Positions 47,934 through 57,506 are shown, numbered from the stretch's first letter. The stretch is 64,000 nt of DNA from Rhodocyclaceae bacterium (GCA_020248265.1 JADCHX010000026.1:1-64000); one strand, 5' to 3'. The notes: generated by a model not told the origin, from the sequence alone. Made by a program: numbers and translations.

Positions 47934-48700
47934 GTCATTGCCGCCCGATTGAGCATTTCACCGGCGAGCGCCAGGTAGGCGAGCGCGCCCTTGGATTGCC
48001 GGTCGAATTCCAGGACCGGCCGGCCGTAGCTCGGCGCTTCGGCCAGCCGGACGTTGCGCGGGATCACCGTGCGGTACACCTTGCTGCCGAAATGCTGGAT
48101 GAGCTGCTGCGAGACCTGCAGCGCCAGCGTGTTGCGCGGGTCGTACATCGTGCGCAGCAGGCCTTCGAGCTCGAGTTTCGGATTGAGGTTCGCGCGCACC
48201 CGCTTGATCGTCTCGACCAGGTCGGACAAGCCCTCCAGGGCGTAGTACTCGCACTGCATCGGAATCATCACGGCGTCGGCCGCGACGAAGGCATTGACCG
48301 TGAGCAGGCTAAGCGCGGGCGGACAGTCGATCAGGATGTAGTCGTAGCCATCGGCGATCGCGGCAAGGGCCTGCTTCAGCCGGGCCTCGCGCTCGGGCAT
48401 GGTCACCAGTTCGATCTCGGCACCGGCGAGGTGGCGGTTGCTCGGCAGTACATCGTAGTCGCAGCTCTCCGAGCGCACCCGGGCGGCGGCGGCCGGCACG
48501 GCTCCGAGCAGCACGTCATAGAGTGAATGGGTGAGCGACGACTTGTCGATGCCGCAGCCCATCGTCGCATTGCCCTGCGGATCGAGGTCGACCAGCAGCA
48601 CGCGCCGCTTCGCGGCCGCGAGGCTCGCGCCCAGATTCACGCTGGTGGTGGTCTTGCCGACGCCGCCCTTCTGGTTGGCGATCGCGAGGATGCGCGGCAT
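47930..48700 (-). CDS. parA: Chromosome-partitioning ATPase ParA
   Basis: A 256-residue MinD/ParA ATPase with a deviant Walker A KGGVGKTTTS (11-20), Walker B in YILIDCPPAL and the switch DLDPQGNATMG. The ATG at 48698-48700 overlaps the rsmG stop. It moves ParB-parS complexes. Confidence 0.97.
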   Translation of the reverse strand: MPRILAIANQKGGVGKTTTSVNLGASLAAAKRRVLLVDLDPQGNATMGCGIDKSSLTHSLYDVLLGAVPAAAARVRSESCDYDVLPSNRHLAGAEIELVTMPEREARLKQALAAIADGYDYILIDCPPALSLLTVNAFVAADAVMIPMQCEYYALEGLSDLVETIKRVRANLNPKLELEGLLRTMYDPRNTLALQVSQQLIQHFGSKVYRTVIPRNVRLAEAPSYGRPVLEFDRQSKGALAYLALAGEMLNRAAMT

Positions 48701-49326
48701 CAGGCGGCACCGATCGACACGAGGTGGCGCTCGGCATCGACTCCGGGCACGTCGAGTCGGATCACCTCGACCGTGCCGATCTCCGGCGACAGTTGCAGCA
48801 CTTCTTCGTAGGGGTACACGCCCTTCATCGCCAGCAGTGCACCACCGGGCGCGCGCAGGTGGCGCGACAGTTCGGCGAACTCGGGCAGGTCGGAGAAGGC
48901 GCGCGACACCACGTAGTCGAAGCCGCCCTCGGGCCGGAACGCTTCGACACGGTCCACGACGACGGTGGCGTTCGACAGGCCCAGCTCGCTCACGGCCTGC
49001 TGCAGGAACACACCCTTCTTGTGGTTGCTGTCGAGCAGCGTGACCGACCAGTCGGGGCGCGCGATCGCCAGCGGGATGCCCGGGAGCCCTGCCCCGGTGC
49101 CGATATCGACCACCCGCCTGGCCGGGCCGTCGATCACCTTCAGGAGCGCGAGGCTGTCGAGCAGATGGTGGGTCACCATCTTCACCGGCTCGCGGATCGC
49201 GGTCAGGTTGTGCACCTGGTTCCATTTCGCGATCAGCGCGACATAGTCGAGCAGCTTCTGGCGCGCGGCGGCGGGAAGGTCGAGACCGAGTCGTTCAAGG
49301 CCGGTATCGAGGGTGGTCATTGGCAT
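48700..49326 (-). CDS. rsmG: 16S rRNA (guanine-527-N7)-methyltransferase
   Basis: A 208-residue protein with HNLTAIREP, HHLLDSL and SAM-site VVDIGTGAGLPGIPLAI. It methylates G527 of 16S rRNA. The start is ATG at 49324-49326 preceded by GAGGTAG; an ATG two codons later is an alternative. Confidence 0.95.
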   Translation of the reverse strand: MPMTTLDTGLERLGLDLPAAARQKLLDYVALIAKWNQVHNLTAIREPVKMVTHHLLDSLALLKVIDGPARRVVDIGTGAGLPGIPLAIARPDWSVTLLDSNHKKGVFLQQAVSELGLSNATVVVDRVEAFRPEGGFDYVVSRAFSDLPEFAELSRHLRAPGGALLAMKGVYPYEEVLQLSPEIGTVEVIRLDVPGVDAERHLVSIGAA

Positions 49327-49408
49327 CGGATCTACCTCGGAGAATCGGGGCGCTGGAGGGGACGACTGGGAGAGCGCGGGGCGCCGGGCACGGCGCGCTG
49401 GGTGCGGC

Positions 49409-51325
49409 TCATGCCGAGCGCGCTGCCGGACGGCGGCTGGTGGCGGCATCGGCGCGATTGCGGCGCTTGAGATGAACCCAGAGCAGCGAGATCGCTGCCG
49501 GCGTGATGCCTGGCATGCGGGAGGCCTGGGCCAGCGTCTCCGGGCGTTGCGCGCTCAACTTCTGGCGCGCTTCGATGGATAGCCCGCTGAGGGCAAGATA
49601 GTCGAAATCCGCCGGCAGGTGCGTGGTCTCGAGCTGATCCTGCCGGGCGATTTCATCGGCCTGACGCCCGATGTAGCCGGCGTACTTCGCCGCGATCTCG
49701 ATCTGCTCCGCCACCGCCTCGTCGCGTACGCCCGGACCGACACCTGGCAGCGTCATCAGTGACCGATAGGTGACTTCCGGACGGCTCAGGAGTTGTGTCA
49801 GCGAATACTCACGCTCGACGGACTGCCCGAGAATACGTTGCGCGTCGGCGTCGCTGATGATTTTCGGGTTGATCCAGGTCGCCTTCAGGCGCTCGGATTC
49901 ACGCGCGATCGCCTCCCGTTTCTGCTCGAAATGCTGCCAGCGATGATCGTCGACCAGCCCGAGTTCACGGCCGATCGTGGTCAATCGCATGTCTGCGTTA
50001 TCTTCCCGCAGCGACAGCCGGTATTCGGCACGGCTGGTGAACATCCGGTATGGCTCGGTGACGCCACGGGTGATCAGGTCGTCGACCAGTACGCCCATGT
50101 AGGCCTCGTCCCGCCGCGGATGCCATGCCGCTTCACCGATCGCGGAGCGCGCCGCGTTGATGCCGGCCACCAACCCCTGCGCCGCCGCCTCTTCATAGCC
50201 GGTCGTGCCGTTGATCTGGCCGGCCAGGAACAACCCGGGGATCGCCTTCAGCTCCAGCGCGGCGCCCAACGCGCGCGGATCGACATAGTCGTATTCGATC
50301 GCATAGCCGGGACGTACGATGTGCACGTTCTCCAAGCCCTTGATCGAACGCATGAAATCGATCTGCACATCGAACGGCAGGCTGGTCGACATACCCTGCG
50401 GATAGATCTCGTTGACCGTCAGCCCCTCCGGCTCGAGAAAGATCTGATGGCTGTCGCGATCGGCGAACCGGGTGATCTTGTCCTCGATCGACGGACAGTA
50501 GCGCGGGCCGACACCCTCGATCACCCCCGCGAACATCGGCGAGCGGTCGAGGTTTTCGCGGATCACGTCATGCGTATGGCTGTTGGTATGCGTGATCCAG
50601 CAGGGAATCTGGCGCGGATGCTGGTCGCGGCTGCCGAGGAATGAAAAGACCGGGACTGGATCGTCTCCCGGTTGCCGTTCCAGCACCGAAAAATCGATCG
50701 TACGGGCGTCCAGGCGCGGCGGTGTACCGGTCTTCAGGCGACCCAGCGGCAGTTTCAGCTCGCGCAGGTGCTCGGCCAGCCGGATCGACGGCGGGTCCCC
50801 TGCCCGGCCCGCCGCATGATTCGTCATCCCGATGTGGATCAGGCCGGACAGAAAGGTGCCGGTGGTCAGGACGACCGCGCGCGCCCGGAAACGGATCCCC
50901 GATTGGGTGATGGCGCCCGCGATCCGCCCGTTCTCGATGATCAGATCATCGACCGCCTGCTGGAACACGGCCAGGTTCGGCTGATTCTCGATCCGGCGCC
51001 GGATGGCGGCCTTGTAGAGCACCCGATCCGCCTGCGCGCGAGTCGCGCGGACAGCCGGCCCCTTCCGCGAGTTCAGTATGCGGAACTGAATGCCCGCCTC
51101 ATCGGCCGCCTGCGCCATCACACCGCCCAGCGCGTCGATTTCCTTGACCAAGTGCCCCTTGCCGATACCCCCGATGGACGGATTGCACGACATCTGGCCC
51201 AGCGTTTCGACGTTATGGGTCAGCAGCAGGGTCGCACGCCCGCTCCGCGCAGCCGCGAGCGCAGCCTCGGTGCCGGCATGGCCGCCGCCGACGACGATCA
51301 CGTCATATTGAGTTGGGTACCACAT
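49409..51325 (-). CDS. mnmG: tRNA uridine-5-carboxymethylaminomethyl modification enzyme, FAD subunit
   Basis: A 638-residue protein with FAD-binding [13 protein letters not shown] near the N-terminus, [18 protein letters not shown], and C-terminal [20 protein letters not shown]. It modifies U34 of several tRNAs with MnmE. The ATG at 51323-51325 is chosen from homology to the MWYPTQYDV start. It heads the mnmG-rsmG-parA-parB group. Confidence 0.97.
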   Translation of the reverse strand: MWYPTQYDVIVVGGGHAGTEAALAAARSGRATLLLTHNVETLGQMSCNPSIGGIGKGHLVKEIDALGGVMAQAADEAGIQFRILNSRKGPAVRATRAQADRVLYKAAIRRRIENQPNLAVFQQAVDDLIIENGRIAGAITQSGIRFRARAVVLTTGTFLSGLIHIGMTNHAAGRAGDPPSIRLAEHLRELKLPLGRLKTGTPPRLDARTIDFSVLERQPGDDPVPVFSFLGSRDQHPRQIPCWITHTNSHTHDVIRENLDRSPMFAGVIEGVGPRYCPSIEDKITRFADRDSHQIFLEPEGLTVNEIYPQGMSTSLPFDVQIDFMRSIKGLENVHIVRPGYAIEYDYVDPRALGAALELKAIPGLFLAGQINGTTGYEEAAAQGLVAGINAARSAIGEAAWHPRRDEAYMGVLVDDLITRGVTEPYRMFTSRAEYRLSLREDNADMRLTTIGRELGLVDDHRWQHFEQKREAIARESERLKATWINPKIISDADAQRILGQSVEREYSLTQLLSRPEVTYRSLMTLPGVGPGVRDEAVAEQIEIAAKYAGYIGRQADEIARQDQLETTHLPADFDYLALSGLSIEARQKLSAQRPETLAQASRMPGITPAAISLLWVHLKRRNRADAATSRRPAARSA

Positions 51326-51458
51326 GGAGGTTTCCGGACGGGAACGGCTCAGGGAGCGCTGCGTGGTAGCGCCGCACTGGAGAAGGGTCGCCGATTGTAG
51401 GGGAGCCCCTTCGCATGGGCAATTTGAATCGTGGTTGAATCTCGCTCGAATTGCGGAA

Positions 51459-51474
51459 TGTTTCACGTGAAACG
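51459..51474. promoter_or_regulatory. parS: parS site 1
   Basis: TGTTTCACGTGAAACG differs from the consensus palindrome TGTTTCACGTGAAACA only in the last base. It lies 134 bases upstream of mnmG and near parAB. ParB binds and spreads here. Confidence 0.95.
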
Positions 51475-51484
51475 GGCGGCTGGC

Positions 51485-51500
51485 TGTTTCACGTGAAACA
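51485..51500. promoter_or_regulatory. parS: parS site 2
   Basis: TGTTTCACGTGAAACA is the exact consensus. Centre-to-centre spacing to site 1 is 26 bp. Confidence 0.96.
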
Positions 51501-51657
51501 TTCAGGCTCGGCTTGCCTGGACGCGGGCCCCTGCCCGCCCAAGCCACCGACACCAGCGACCTGCTGCGCCCGCCTGCTCCGCGTCGCCTGGCAGGCACCC
51601 GGGAAAGGCTGCCCCTCCATCACTGTGCACGCCATCGTACTGCTAGACAATCACCAG

Positions 51658-52077
51658 ATGTAAAGACAAGTCATCCAGACGCTCCTGTTCGACACGGACA
51701 GCCGCGGACTTCACGACATCACGGCACGTGTCGCCAAAGCCGCTGCGGACACGAACATCACCGACGGACTGGTCACCCTCTTCCTGCGTCACACTTCCGC
51801 CAGCCTGCTGATCCAGGAAAATGCCGATCCGGAGGTACTCGGCGACCTCGAGCGCTTCATGGCCCGGCTCGTCCCCGATGGTGACCCGCTGTACCGGCAT
51901 CGCGACGAAGGTCCGGACGACATGCCTGCCCATGTACGCGCCGCCCTGACCGCGGTGCAGCTTTCGATCCCGATGAGCGGCGGCAAGCTGACGCTCGGCG
52001 TCTGGCAGGCGGTCTGCCCGTGCAAGCAGCCCTTACACCGTTGCTGGCGCCACCCGAGGAGCCACTCGACGCTGTAG
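51658..52077 (+). pseudogene. YjbQ/UPF0047-family gene with a stop at codon 2 and an altered end
   Basis: After ATG (51658) comes TAA, then an open frame reading RQVIQTLLFDTDSRGLHDIT, LFLRHTSASLLIQENADPEV and YRHRDEGPDDMPAHVRAALT. These are strong YjbQ/UPF0047 landmarks, including the conserved HTSASL and ENADPEV. The usual C-terminus with LGTWQGIYLWEHR is changed after LGVWQAV to unrelated residues, consistent with a frameshift. The first in-frame ATG after the stop is at 51859, too late for the fold. An unusual non-ATG start close to codon 3 is the alternative. Confidence 0.8.
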
Positions 52078-52199
52078 CCTGACTCGCCCGCGGCGCGGCC
52101 TGGATCGGCGTCTTGCCTAAGCCGGCGCTCCGCGAAGGCGCAGACAATCATGAAATCAACGACTTGCCACAGCAATCGGACTGGAAGACGCGTCGTTAA

Positions 52200-52248
52200 G
52201 GGGGGTTCAGCGTAGGGGGGTCATGTGTACGCGGGCATATACATGCCC
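52200..52248 (+). repeat. Dispersed repeat, partial copy e (right part)
   Basis: GGGTTCAGCG..GGGG.TCATGTGTAC..GCATATACATG matches the right part of copy d at 62077-62125 (GGGTTCAGCGAGCCAGGGGC, then TGATGTGTACATGCATGTGT). It precedes the RES-Xre pair. Confidence 0.5.
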
Positions 52249-52253
52249 CGCGC

Positions 52254-52730
52254 CTAGGGTCGTTGCAGACGCGAGTCGTAAGTCCACTTGCGAACCTTCC
52301 GGACACGGATCGCACGCACGTCGCCGTGCTTCGGATTGATCAGGATGTTCATCTCCTCCGGCACGATCACCGATGGCACGAACATCACCGCCGATGCACC
52401 TTCTCGCAGCCAGGCCTCCCCGGCTTCAAGGCTCACCCTGCCCTCAGGGATTGCATCCCAACCAATGTGCTCGAGGGGCACGAACCGGAGGGCGGTCTTC
52501 ACCAGGCGATCGGGGATCTCCAGTTCGACGAGATACCGGTCAAGGGGCAAGCCGCCTGCGTTCAGGTGAACGATCGTCTCCAGGCAGGCAAGCGCACGGC
52601 TCGATGCCGCATACAACATCGGTGTGCCCTTGCGGTTCCAGCGACCACCTGTGGCCTCAGCACCGGCGCCGGTCAGATCGTCGGCGGTATAGCCAGGCGC
52701 ATCAGTACCGATCCGCCACACCAGTGTCAT
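52254..52730 (-). CDS. RES-domain toxin
   Basis: A 158-residue protein with the RES pattern: WRIGTD at the start, GGRWNRKGTPMLYAASSRALACLETIVHL in the middle and FVPSVIVPEEMNILINPKHGD near the end. RES toxins degrade NAD+ or modify enzymes with it. It overlaps the upstream antitoxin gene by four bases, both read on the minus strand, antitoxin first. Confidence 0.92.
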   Translation of the reverse strand: MTLVWRIGTDAPGYTADDLTGAGAEATGGRWNRKGTPMLYAASSRALACLETIVHLNAGGLPLDRYLVELEIPDRLVKTALRFVPLEHIGWDAIPEGRVSLEAGEAWLREGASAVMFVPSVIVPEEMNILINPKHGDVRAIRVRKVRKWTYDSRLQRP

Positions 52731-53257
52731 GCATACGCCCCGCCGCGTGCCCTCTCCAGCAGGCCGGACACGATCTGCTGACCCTCAGCCGTGTCCATGT
52801 ACTCGCCTGGCGATAGACCTCCCAGCGCCGGCATGGGCTGCTCGAGCCACCCGGCCACCCAGCGGGCGGAATCGAAGCCGGCGGAACCGCCGGACTCGTC
52901 CACCATAGCCTGCGCCTGCCCCACGAGCCTGGCAAAGCCGATCACGCGCTCGCTCTCGACCACCGACAAGGCCTGACTGGCTCGGGCCTTGCGGTCCACC
53001 GTAGCCCGCGACAGCCCGAGCAAAGCAATGACACGCTCCTTGGATTCACCGGTTGCCCGGGCAAGCCCCGCGATGGAAGCCGCTGGCACGCCGCGCTTGG
53101 CGACAGCCACGCGCTCGATGGCAGGCATGGCAAAGACGCGGACAAACCATGCCGAGGACGCGTCGGCGGGCCAGTCCGACGTCACGACAGGCTTGGCGAT
53201 GGCGGCGCTGGGCACCGGCTTGCGCTTTGTACCTGCGGCGGTGGCGTGTGCGGTCAT
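52727..53257 (-). CDS. Xre/MbcA/ParS-family antitoxin
   Basis: A 176-residue protein: an Ala-rich N-terminal arm, a helix-turn-helix near RGVPAASIAGLARATGESKERVIALLGLSRATVDRK and the C-terminal DUF2384 toxin-binding part ending GEYMDTAEGQQIVSGLLERARGG. The toxin gene follows. The operator is probably at 53266-53298. Confidence 0.9.
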   Translation of the reverse strand: MTAHATAAGTKRKPVPSAAIAKPVVTSDWPADASSAWFVRVFAMPAIERVAVAKRGVPAASIAGLARATGESKERVIALLGLSRATVDRKARASQALSVVESERVIGFARLVGQAQAMVDESGGSAGFDSARWVAGWLEQPMPALGGLSPGEYMDTAEGQQIVSGLLERARGGAYA

Positions 53258-53265
53258 GATCTGCT

Positions 53266-53298
53266 CCTTTGATCAAACATAGTAGATCATTTGATCAG
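53266..53298. promoter_or_regulatory. Direct TTTGATCA repeats upstream of the RES-Xre genes
   Basis: TTTGATCA occurs at 53268-53275 and 53290-53297, spaced 22 bp; the first is part of the palindrome TTTGATCAAA. They lie 11-40 bases upstream of the antitoxin ATG, suiting an Xre operator. Confidence 0.6.
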
Positions 53299-53379
53299 AA
53301 CTCGCCACGATCCTGCGATAGCTTTCCTGCAAGGGCGACCTTGCCGGGCTCGTGGATGACGCCCCCCGAAGCAACCCTG

Positions 53380-53445
53380 CCTCGGAACCCCACCTACTTC
53401 GTGATGCTGAACCCTCATCACGGACTGGAAGCCGTAGAGAGCGAC
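53380..53445 (+). repeat. Dispersed repeat, diverged copy a (left part)
   Basis: CCTCGGAACCCCACCTACTTC, then GTGATGCTGAACC..CATCACGGACTGGAAG, aligns with copy d (62010-62060). It is more diverged than b, c and d. It lies between the RES-Xre pair and the flotillin operon. Confidence 0.5.
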
Positions 53446-53569
53446 AATCATCCTGAGGGCCACGTCCGGGTACTCCCGGAGACGGGTACACGTTGCCGCG
53501 ATGATCCCGCCTAGCATCCACAATCAGGAACCGCACACCCACGATCCGGGGCGGCGGCGTCCGGCACAA

Positions 53570-55276
53570 TCAGGGCTGCGCCTCGGGCTTCTTCAACATT
53601 CCTGAAAGTGCATCAGCCATTCCAGTGATCCCTTCGTTCGACAACCCGGCATCCTTCATGACGGCATCAACGATCGGCTTGGCGAGTTGATACTGCAGCG
53701 CCGAGTTCATCACCTGCTCAGGAAAAGTCGCCCCGGCGCCGCTGGCGCGGTTCGCAGCCCCCTCCGTGCCGGCGTTCGCCGCGCCCGGCATACCACCCAC
53801 CTGGAAGATGCGGATCGACTCGATCTTCTCCATGGGCCGGACAGCCTGTTCGAGGATCTGCGGCAACTGCTGCAGCAGGAGCGTCCTGACTTGCAAGTCG
53901 ATCTGTGCAGCCGAAAGCGTGTTCAACGCCTCGTTGATCGCGCGCTTGCCTTCGGCTTCTGCCAGCGCGGCCGCTTGCCGCGCTCGTGCCTCAATCGTCA
54001 ACGCCTCGGCCCTGTCCAGCGCTGCCTCCTTCTCGGCTGAAGCTGAGACCTTGACCGAAATAGCGTTCTGCTCAGCTTCCTTCGAGGCCTCGATCAGTTG
54101 AATGCTCTTTTCGCGCTCGGCGACTGCCACCTGGCGGGAGGTGTTTACCGCCTCTTCCGCCTTGACCGCCTCAGCCCGCGCCAGGTTAGCGGCTGCATCC
54201 GCGTCAGACTGCTCGCGCGACTTCGTTGCGATCGCGATCTGCGTGTCCTGACGCGCGATCTCCACTTGCTTGCGCTGCTCAGCGCGCTGCATTTCCGTCT
54301 TGCGCTCCAGCTCGATCTCCCGAGTCTGGATCACGAGGTTCTTCTCGATCTCGGCCGCCTTGATTTCACGCTCGGCTTCGATACGCTTCTGGCTGACTTG
54401 CCGCTCTGCCTCGATCTTCGCCGCCTCCGCTTCGCGACTGCGCTCAGCCTGCTGTGATGAGATCAACGCCGCCTGCTCGGCGCGCGTGACCTCGATCTCG
54501 CGCTGCTGACCCAGCGAGGCGAATTCCTGATCCTTCTCGATCGTGAGCTTCTGGCGCGTGGCGTCGAGGTTCTTGGCGCGCACCTGAACCTCTGTGTCCT
54601 GTTCCACATCGTTACGCTGCTTGCGACGGGCTTCCGTCTGCTCGGTGAGTCGGGTGAGACCCTCTGCATCGAACGCGTTGTTCGGGTTGAAGAACTGCTT
54701 ATCCGTCTGGTCAAGGCTCGTGAGTGACACCGACTCCAACTCGAGCCCGTTCTTTTCCAAGTCTTCCGCGACCGCGTTCTGCACAGCCTGCACGAAATCG
54801 CGGCGCTTGTCCTGGAGCTCCTGAATCGTCATGGTCGCAGCCGTTGCTCGCAGCGAATCGACGAACTTGTCCTCCACAAGGGCCTTCAACTCATCCGGAC
54901 TCATGGTACGGGCACCAAGTGTCTGGGCGGCGATGCTCACTGATTCCTCGGTCTGCTTTACCCTGACAAAGAACGCTGCAGTGACATCGACACGCATCCT
55001 GTCCTTGGTGATCAGGCTTTCACGCTCGCGGCGAACGACTTCGAGCTTCAGGGTGTTCATGTTCACGAGCACGCGTTCATGGAAAACTGGCAGCACGATC
55101 GCCCCACCGTCCATGATCACCTTCTGTCCGCCCAAGCCGGTCCGAACGAAAGCCGTCTCTTTTGTTGACCGCTTGTACAACCGCGCGAAGACGACACCGA
55201 TCGTAAACAGAGCTACGAACACGATGCCTGAGATGGCCACTAGCTGGATCAGATTACCCATGTTCAGATTACTCAT
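53570..55276 (-). CDS. yqiK: Flotillin-like protein, YqiK family
   Basis: A 568-residue protein with an N-terminal membrane anchor (about 8-32), an SPFH/band-7 domain to about residue 210 and a long Glu/Arg/Lys/Ala-rich coiled coil to about 470. The end is Gly/Ala-rich. YqiK/flotillin proteins form membrane microdomains. It is the last gene of the RHH-PspA-YqiJ-YqiK group, 47 bases after yqiJ. Confidence 0.92.
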   Translation of the reverse strand: MSNLNMGNLIQLVAISGIVFVALFTIGVVFARLYKRSTKETAFVRTGLGGQKVIMDGGAIVLPVFHERVLVNMNTLKLEVVRRERESLITKDRMRVDVTAAFFVRVKQTEESVSIAAQTLGARTMSPDELKALVEDKFVDSLRATAATMTIQELQDKRRDFVQAVQNAVAEDLEKNGLELESVSLTSLDQTDKQFFNPNNAFDAEGLTRLTEQTEARRKQRNDVEQDTEVQVRAKNLDATRQKLTIEKDQEFASLGQQREIEVTRAEQAALISSQQAERSREAEAAKIEAERQVSQKRIEAEREIKAAEIEKNLVIQTREIELERKTEMQRAEQRKQVEIARQDTQIAIATKSREQSDADAAANLARAEAVKAEEAVNTSRQVAVAEREKSIQLIEASKEAEQNAISVKVSASAEKEAALDRAEALTIEARARQAAALAEAEGKRAINEALNTLSAAQIDLQVRTLLLQQLPQILEQAVRPMEKIESIRIFQVGGMPGAANAGTEGAANRASGAGATFPEQVMNSALQYQLAKPIVDAVMKDAGLSNEGITGMADALSGMLKKPEAQP

Positions 55277-55323
55277 GTCGTATGTTGTCTATATGCAATG
55301 ATCCGTGCCTGGGGCATCGGCCG

Positions 55324-55950
55324 CTACATCAGAGTCGGGTGCGGATTGGCAATGCACCGGTAGAAAGCTCCCGCCTTCCTGACAATCAGAACCTGTGTTC
55401 CTTCGGCGAAGACCTCGTCGTCGATGTCGGGTTCAACCATGAGGTAGTGCGAGCGGCCGTGACTGTCCTTAACCCTCGCCTGCGCCGCCAGTCCCCGCCG
55501 TGCGCCGCCCCCAACGATCACACCCACGCGGCCCACGAGGCTTTGTTCACTGACCACGCTGGTTTCATCGCGTGGGATGATGTGCGAAATCAATGATCCT
55601 AGGCCGCGCACGGTAGCCATGCCTGCCGGCACAGCGAGCAGCCCTGCTAGCCAGCCCGGCAGGTAGCCGCCGAATAAGCCGTTGGCCACCAACTGCAAGC
55701 TGTAGCCGAACGTGGTGTATCCGCTGAGAAAGAGCAGCAGCAACACCAGCGCCGGGACCTTGCCCAAGTGCAGCCAGCCGAGCACGCGATCCAGCCCCGA
55801 GTCGCCATCGATCTCAGGCAGTAGATCATCAAGAAGGTTGCTAGGACTCATCGAGACGAGCATGCCCAGCCCTTCGAAAAGGGCAATGCCGACAATCAGC
55901 GCAAAACCGATGCCGAAGGGCAGGTTCTGCGGCGCCGTGAACAGGCTCAT
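55324..55950 (-). CDS. yqiJ: YqiJ-like membrane protein with OB-fold (NfeD-like)
   Basis: A 208-residue protein with hydrophobic segments near 12-33, 66-84 and 88-115, and a C-terminal OB-like part (LVGRVGVIVGGGARRGLAAQ, FAEGTQVLIVRKAGAFYRCI). It is the regular partner of YqiK and related to NfeD. The start overlaps the PspA-like gene by four bases. Confidence 0.85.
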   Translation of the reverse strand: MSLFTAPQNLPFGIGFALIVGIALFEGLGMLVSMSPSNLLDDLLPEIDGDSGLDRVLGWLHLGKVPALVLLLLFLSGYTTFGYSLQLVANGLFGGYLPGWLAGLLAVPAGMATVRGLGSLISHIIPRDETSVVSEQSLVGRVGVIVGGGARRGLAAQARVKDSHGRSHYLMVEPDIDDEVFAEGTQVLIVRKAGAFYRCIANPHPTLM

Positions 55951-56624
55951 GCCTTGTTCGCCCTCAGTTGTGCCATGCGCTCCGCGATCTTGTTGTCACG
56001 CACCATGTCGTCCAGTTCCCGGAGCTGAGCAGCCTGCTGTACGGTGTTGCCACGCGCCGTGCCGGACAGACCCGTTTGCCGCTCGTAGATTCGATCGAAC
56101 GCGCCGGTGACGCTTTCGATACGATGTTCTGCGTCGCTCCCGGCTGCCCCGCCCTTCAACGAGGTGGTTGCAGAAGCCACGGCGCGGCTTTTGCGAAACT
56201 CCGACAGTGCATCCTGCATTTCCCGCTTCTTCGCCAGGAGTGCAGCGACATAGCCCTGTAGCTCGCCTTCCTGCCGGGTGTACTCGCCAAGTGTGGTCTC
56301 GAGTACTGGCAATTGAGCTTCGATGTCCAGTTGTCTCGCAACTGCAGCCCGGGCCAGATCCTCCCGCCCAACGTTGAGTGCCTCATCAATCTGAGCTGCC
56401 AACTTGGCGTGTTGGCTGTTCAGGCTGGCATGCTGCTGCTGCGACAGATGTCGATTTGCCGAGACGACGCCCAGTTCGTGCCTGACGTCGTCGATGACTG
56501 CGTCAGCTTCCCGGAGAGCCTGCTCCATCATGGCCTCGGGCGCTTGGTCTTCGATACGATCAAGCAACGCATGTACGCCGCCAGCGATCACTCGACCGAC
56601 ACGAGCGTTGAGGGTTTCGGACAT
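55947..56624 (-). CDS. PspA/IM30 family protein
   Basis: A 225-residue protein of helical heptads: MMEQALREADAVIDDVRHELG, VARQLDIEAQLPVLETTLGEYTRQEGEL and a long central coiled coil. These are PspA/Vipp-like features. PspA proteins protect stressed membranes and are ESCRT-III relatives. It is encoded with flotillin and a putative repressor. Confidence 0.82.
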   Translation of the reverse strand: MSETLNARVGRVIAGGVHALLDRIEDQAPEAMMEQALREADAVIDDVRHELGVVSANRHLSQQQHASLNSQHAKLAAQIDEALNVGREDLARAAVARQLDIEAQLPVLETTLGEYTRQEGELQGYVAALLAKKREMQDALSEFRKSRAVASATTSLKGGAAGSDAEHRIESVTGAFDRIYERQTGLSGTARGNTVQQAAQLRELDDMVRDNKIAERMAQLRANKA

Positions 56625-56625
56625 C

Positions 56626-57135
56626 TCAGGATCCTTTCGAGGTTTGCAGGTTCATGACCAACTCGATCGTCGGGCCCATCAGGCGCCGCACAACCGTCGG
56701 ATCGTAAGCCGCAGCATGCGGAGTGGTTCCTTGGCGCAGCAGCGTCTCAAAAAGGGCGAAAGCCCGCCGGGCCAGTGCTTCTTCGAACTTGTTGGCATCC
56801 CCTTCGTTGGCGGGCGCGCGGCTGACCACCAGCGCCAACATGGACGTCAGGTGATCGAGCAGCAGGCTCACCACTTCGGAGTGCTTACCGGTTCGGCCCT
56901 CGGTACGGACAAGCGACTCACGCAGCCTGCCCATCAGGTCGCGCGCCCAAGCGTGTGCCGCCACATAGTCGAGCGCTCCGTCGTGCTGTCGCTTGATCTG
57001 TCCGAGCAGCACCCGCAGCTTGTCGCTGTTAGTGGTGGCACCTTCGACCTGGAGCTGTGCAAGCCATAAGTACAGATCACTCGGGATGCGAGCGGACAGC
57101 GGCTCCATCGAAGTGGCGGATGCATGAGTAACCAT
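56626..57135 (-). CDS. Putative regulator with ribbon-helix-helix-like N-terminus
   Basis: A 169-residue protein. Residues about 12-48 (LSARIPSDLYLWLAQLQVEG and NSDKLRVLLGQIK) look like a ribbon-helix-helix DNA-binding domain; the rest is helical and not recognised. It is the first gene of the operon and directly follows a sigma-70 promoter with two AATTCAxTTGxC repeats, so autoregulation is likely but inferred. The start at 57133-57135 lacks a clear ribosome site; an ATG nine codons later is possible. Confidence 0.65.
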   Translation of the reverse strand: MVTHASATSMEPLSARIPSDLYLWLAQLQVEGATTNSDKLRVLLGQIKRQHDGALDYVAAHAWARDLMGRLRESLVRTEGRTGKHSEVVSLLLDHLTSMLALVVSRAPANEGDANKFEEALARRAFALFETLLRQGTTPHAAAYDPTVVRRLMGPTIELVMNLQTSKGS

Positions 57136-57153
57136 GGCGGATAGTCTTGGCTT

Positions 57154-57197
57154 AATTCAATTGACTTCGAGTGTAACCATTCGAATTCATTTGTCAA
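57154..57197 (-). promoter_or_regulatory. Sigma-70 promoter and paired operator of the RHH-PspA-YqiJ-YqiK operon
   Basis: On the minus strand TTGACA (57192-57197) and TACACT (57170-57175) are separated by 16 bases, a near-consensus promoter. AATTCAATTGAC (57154-57165) and AATTCATTTGTC (57184-57195) are direct repeats exactly 30 bp apart; the second overlaps the -35 box. This fits repression by a ribbon-helix-helix protein. Confidence 0.7.
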
Positions 57198-57506
57198 CGC
57201 GCTCCGCCAAAATCGTGCTCGCGCCGGTACTATGCCTAGATTATGGCTTGAGAGCCATCCAGTTCCGAGCTTCAAAGCCAATTGACCTCTTCGTGACACA
57301 CGTCGGCGTGCCGGTATACGCAACACACCTCGGGAAGCGGATCTCTCGTGCGGGTGGATAGCCGCCCATTGATCGAAGAGCCGCTTCCGCTCGCCGCGGA
57401 TCACGCCACCTGCCCATCAAGGCCCTGGCCCGACTCGCGCCAGCCGATACCTCACAAATCCTCAGTGGTCACCTGTAGCGCCCGCCTGTCGCCGATTGTC
57501 GTTTTC

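Noticed and set aside
51340-51660. Possible replication origin upstream of mnmG
   Set aside because: parS sites are clear, but no DnaA-box cluster or AT-rich unwinding region was seen, and neither dnaA nor rnpA is in the window.
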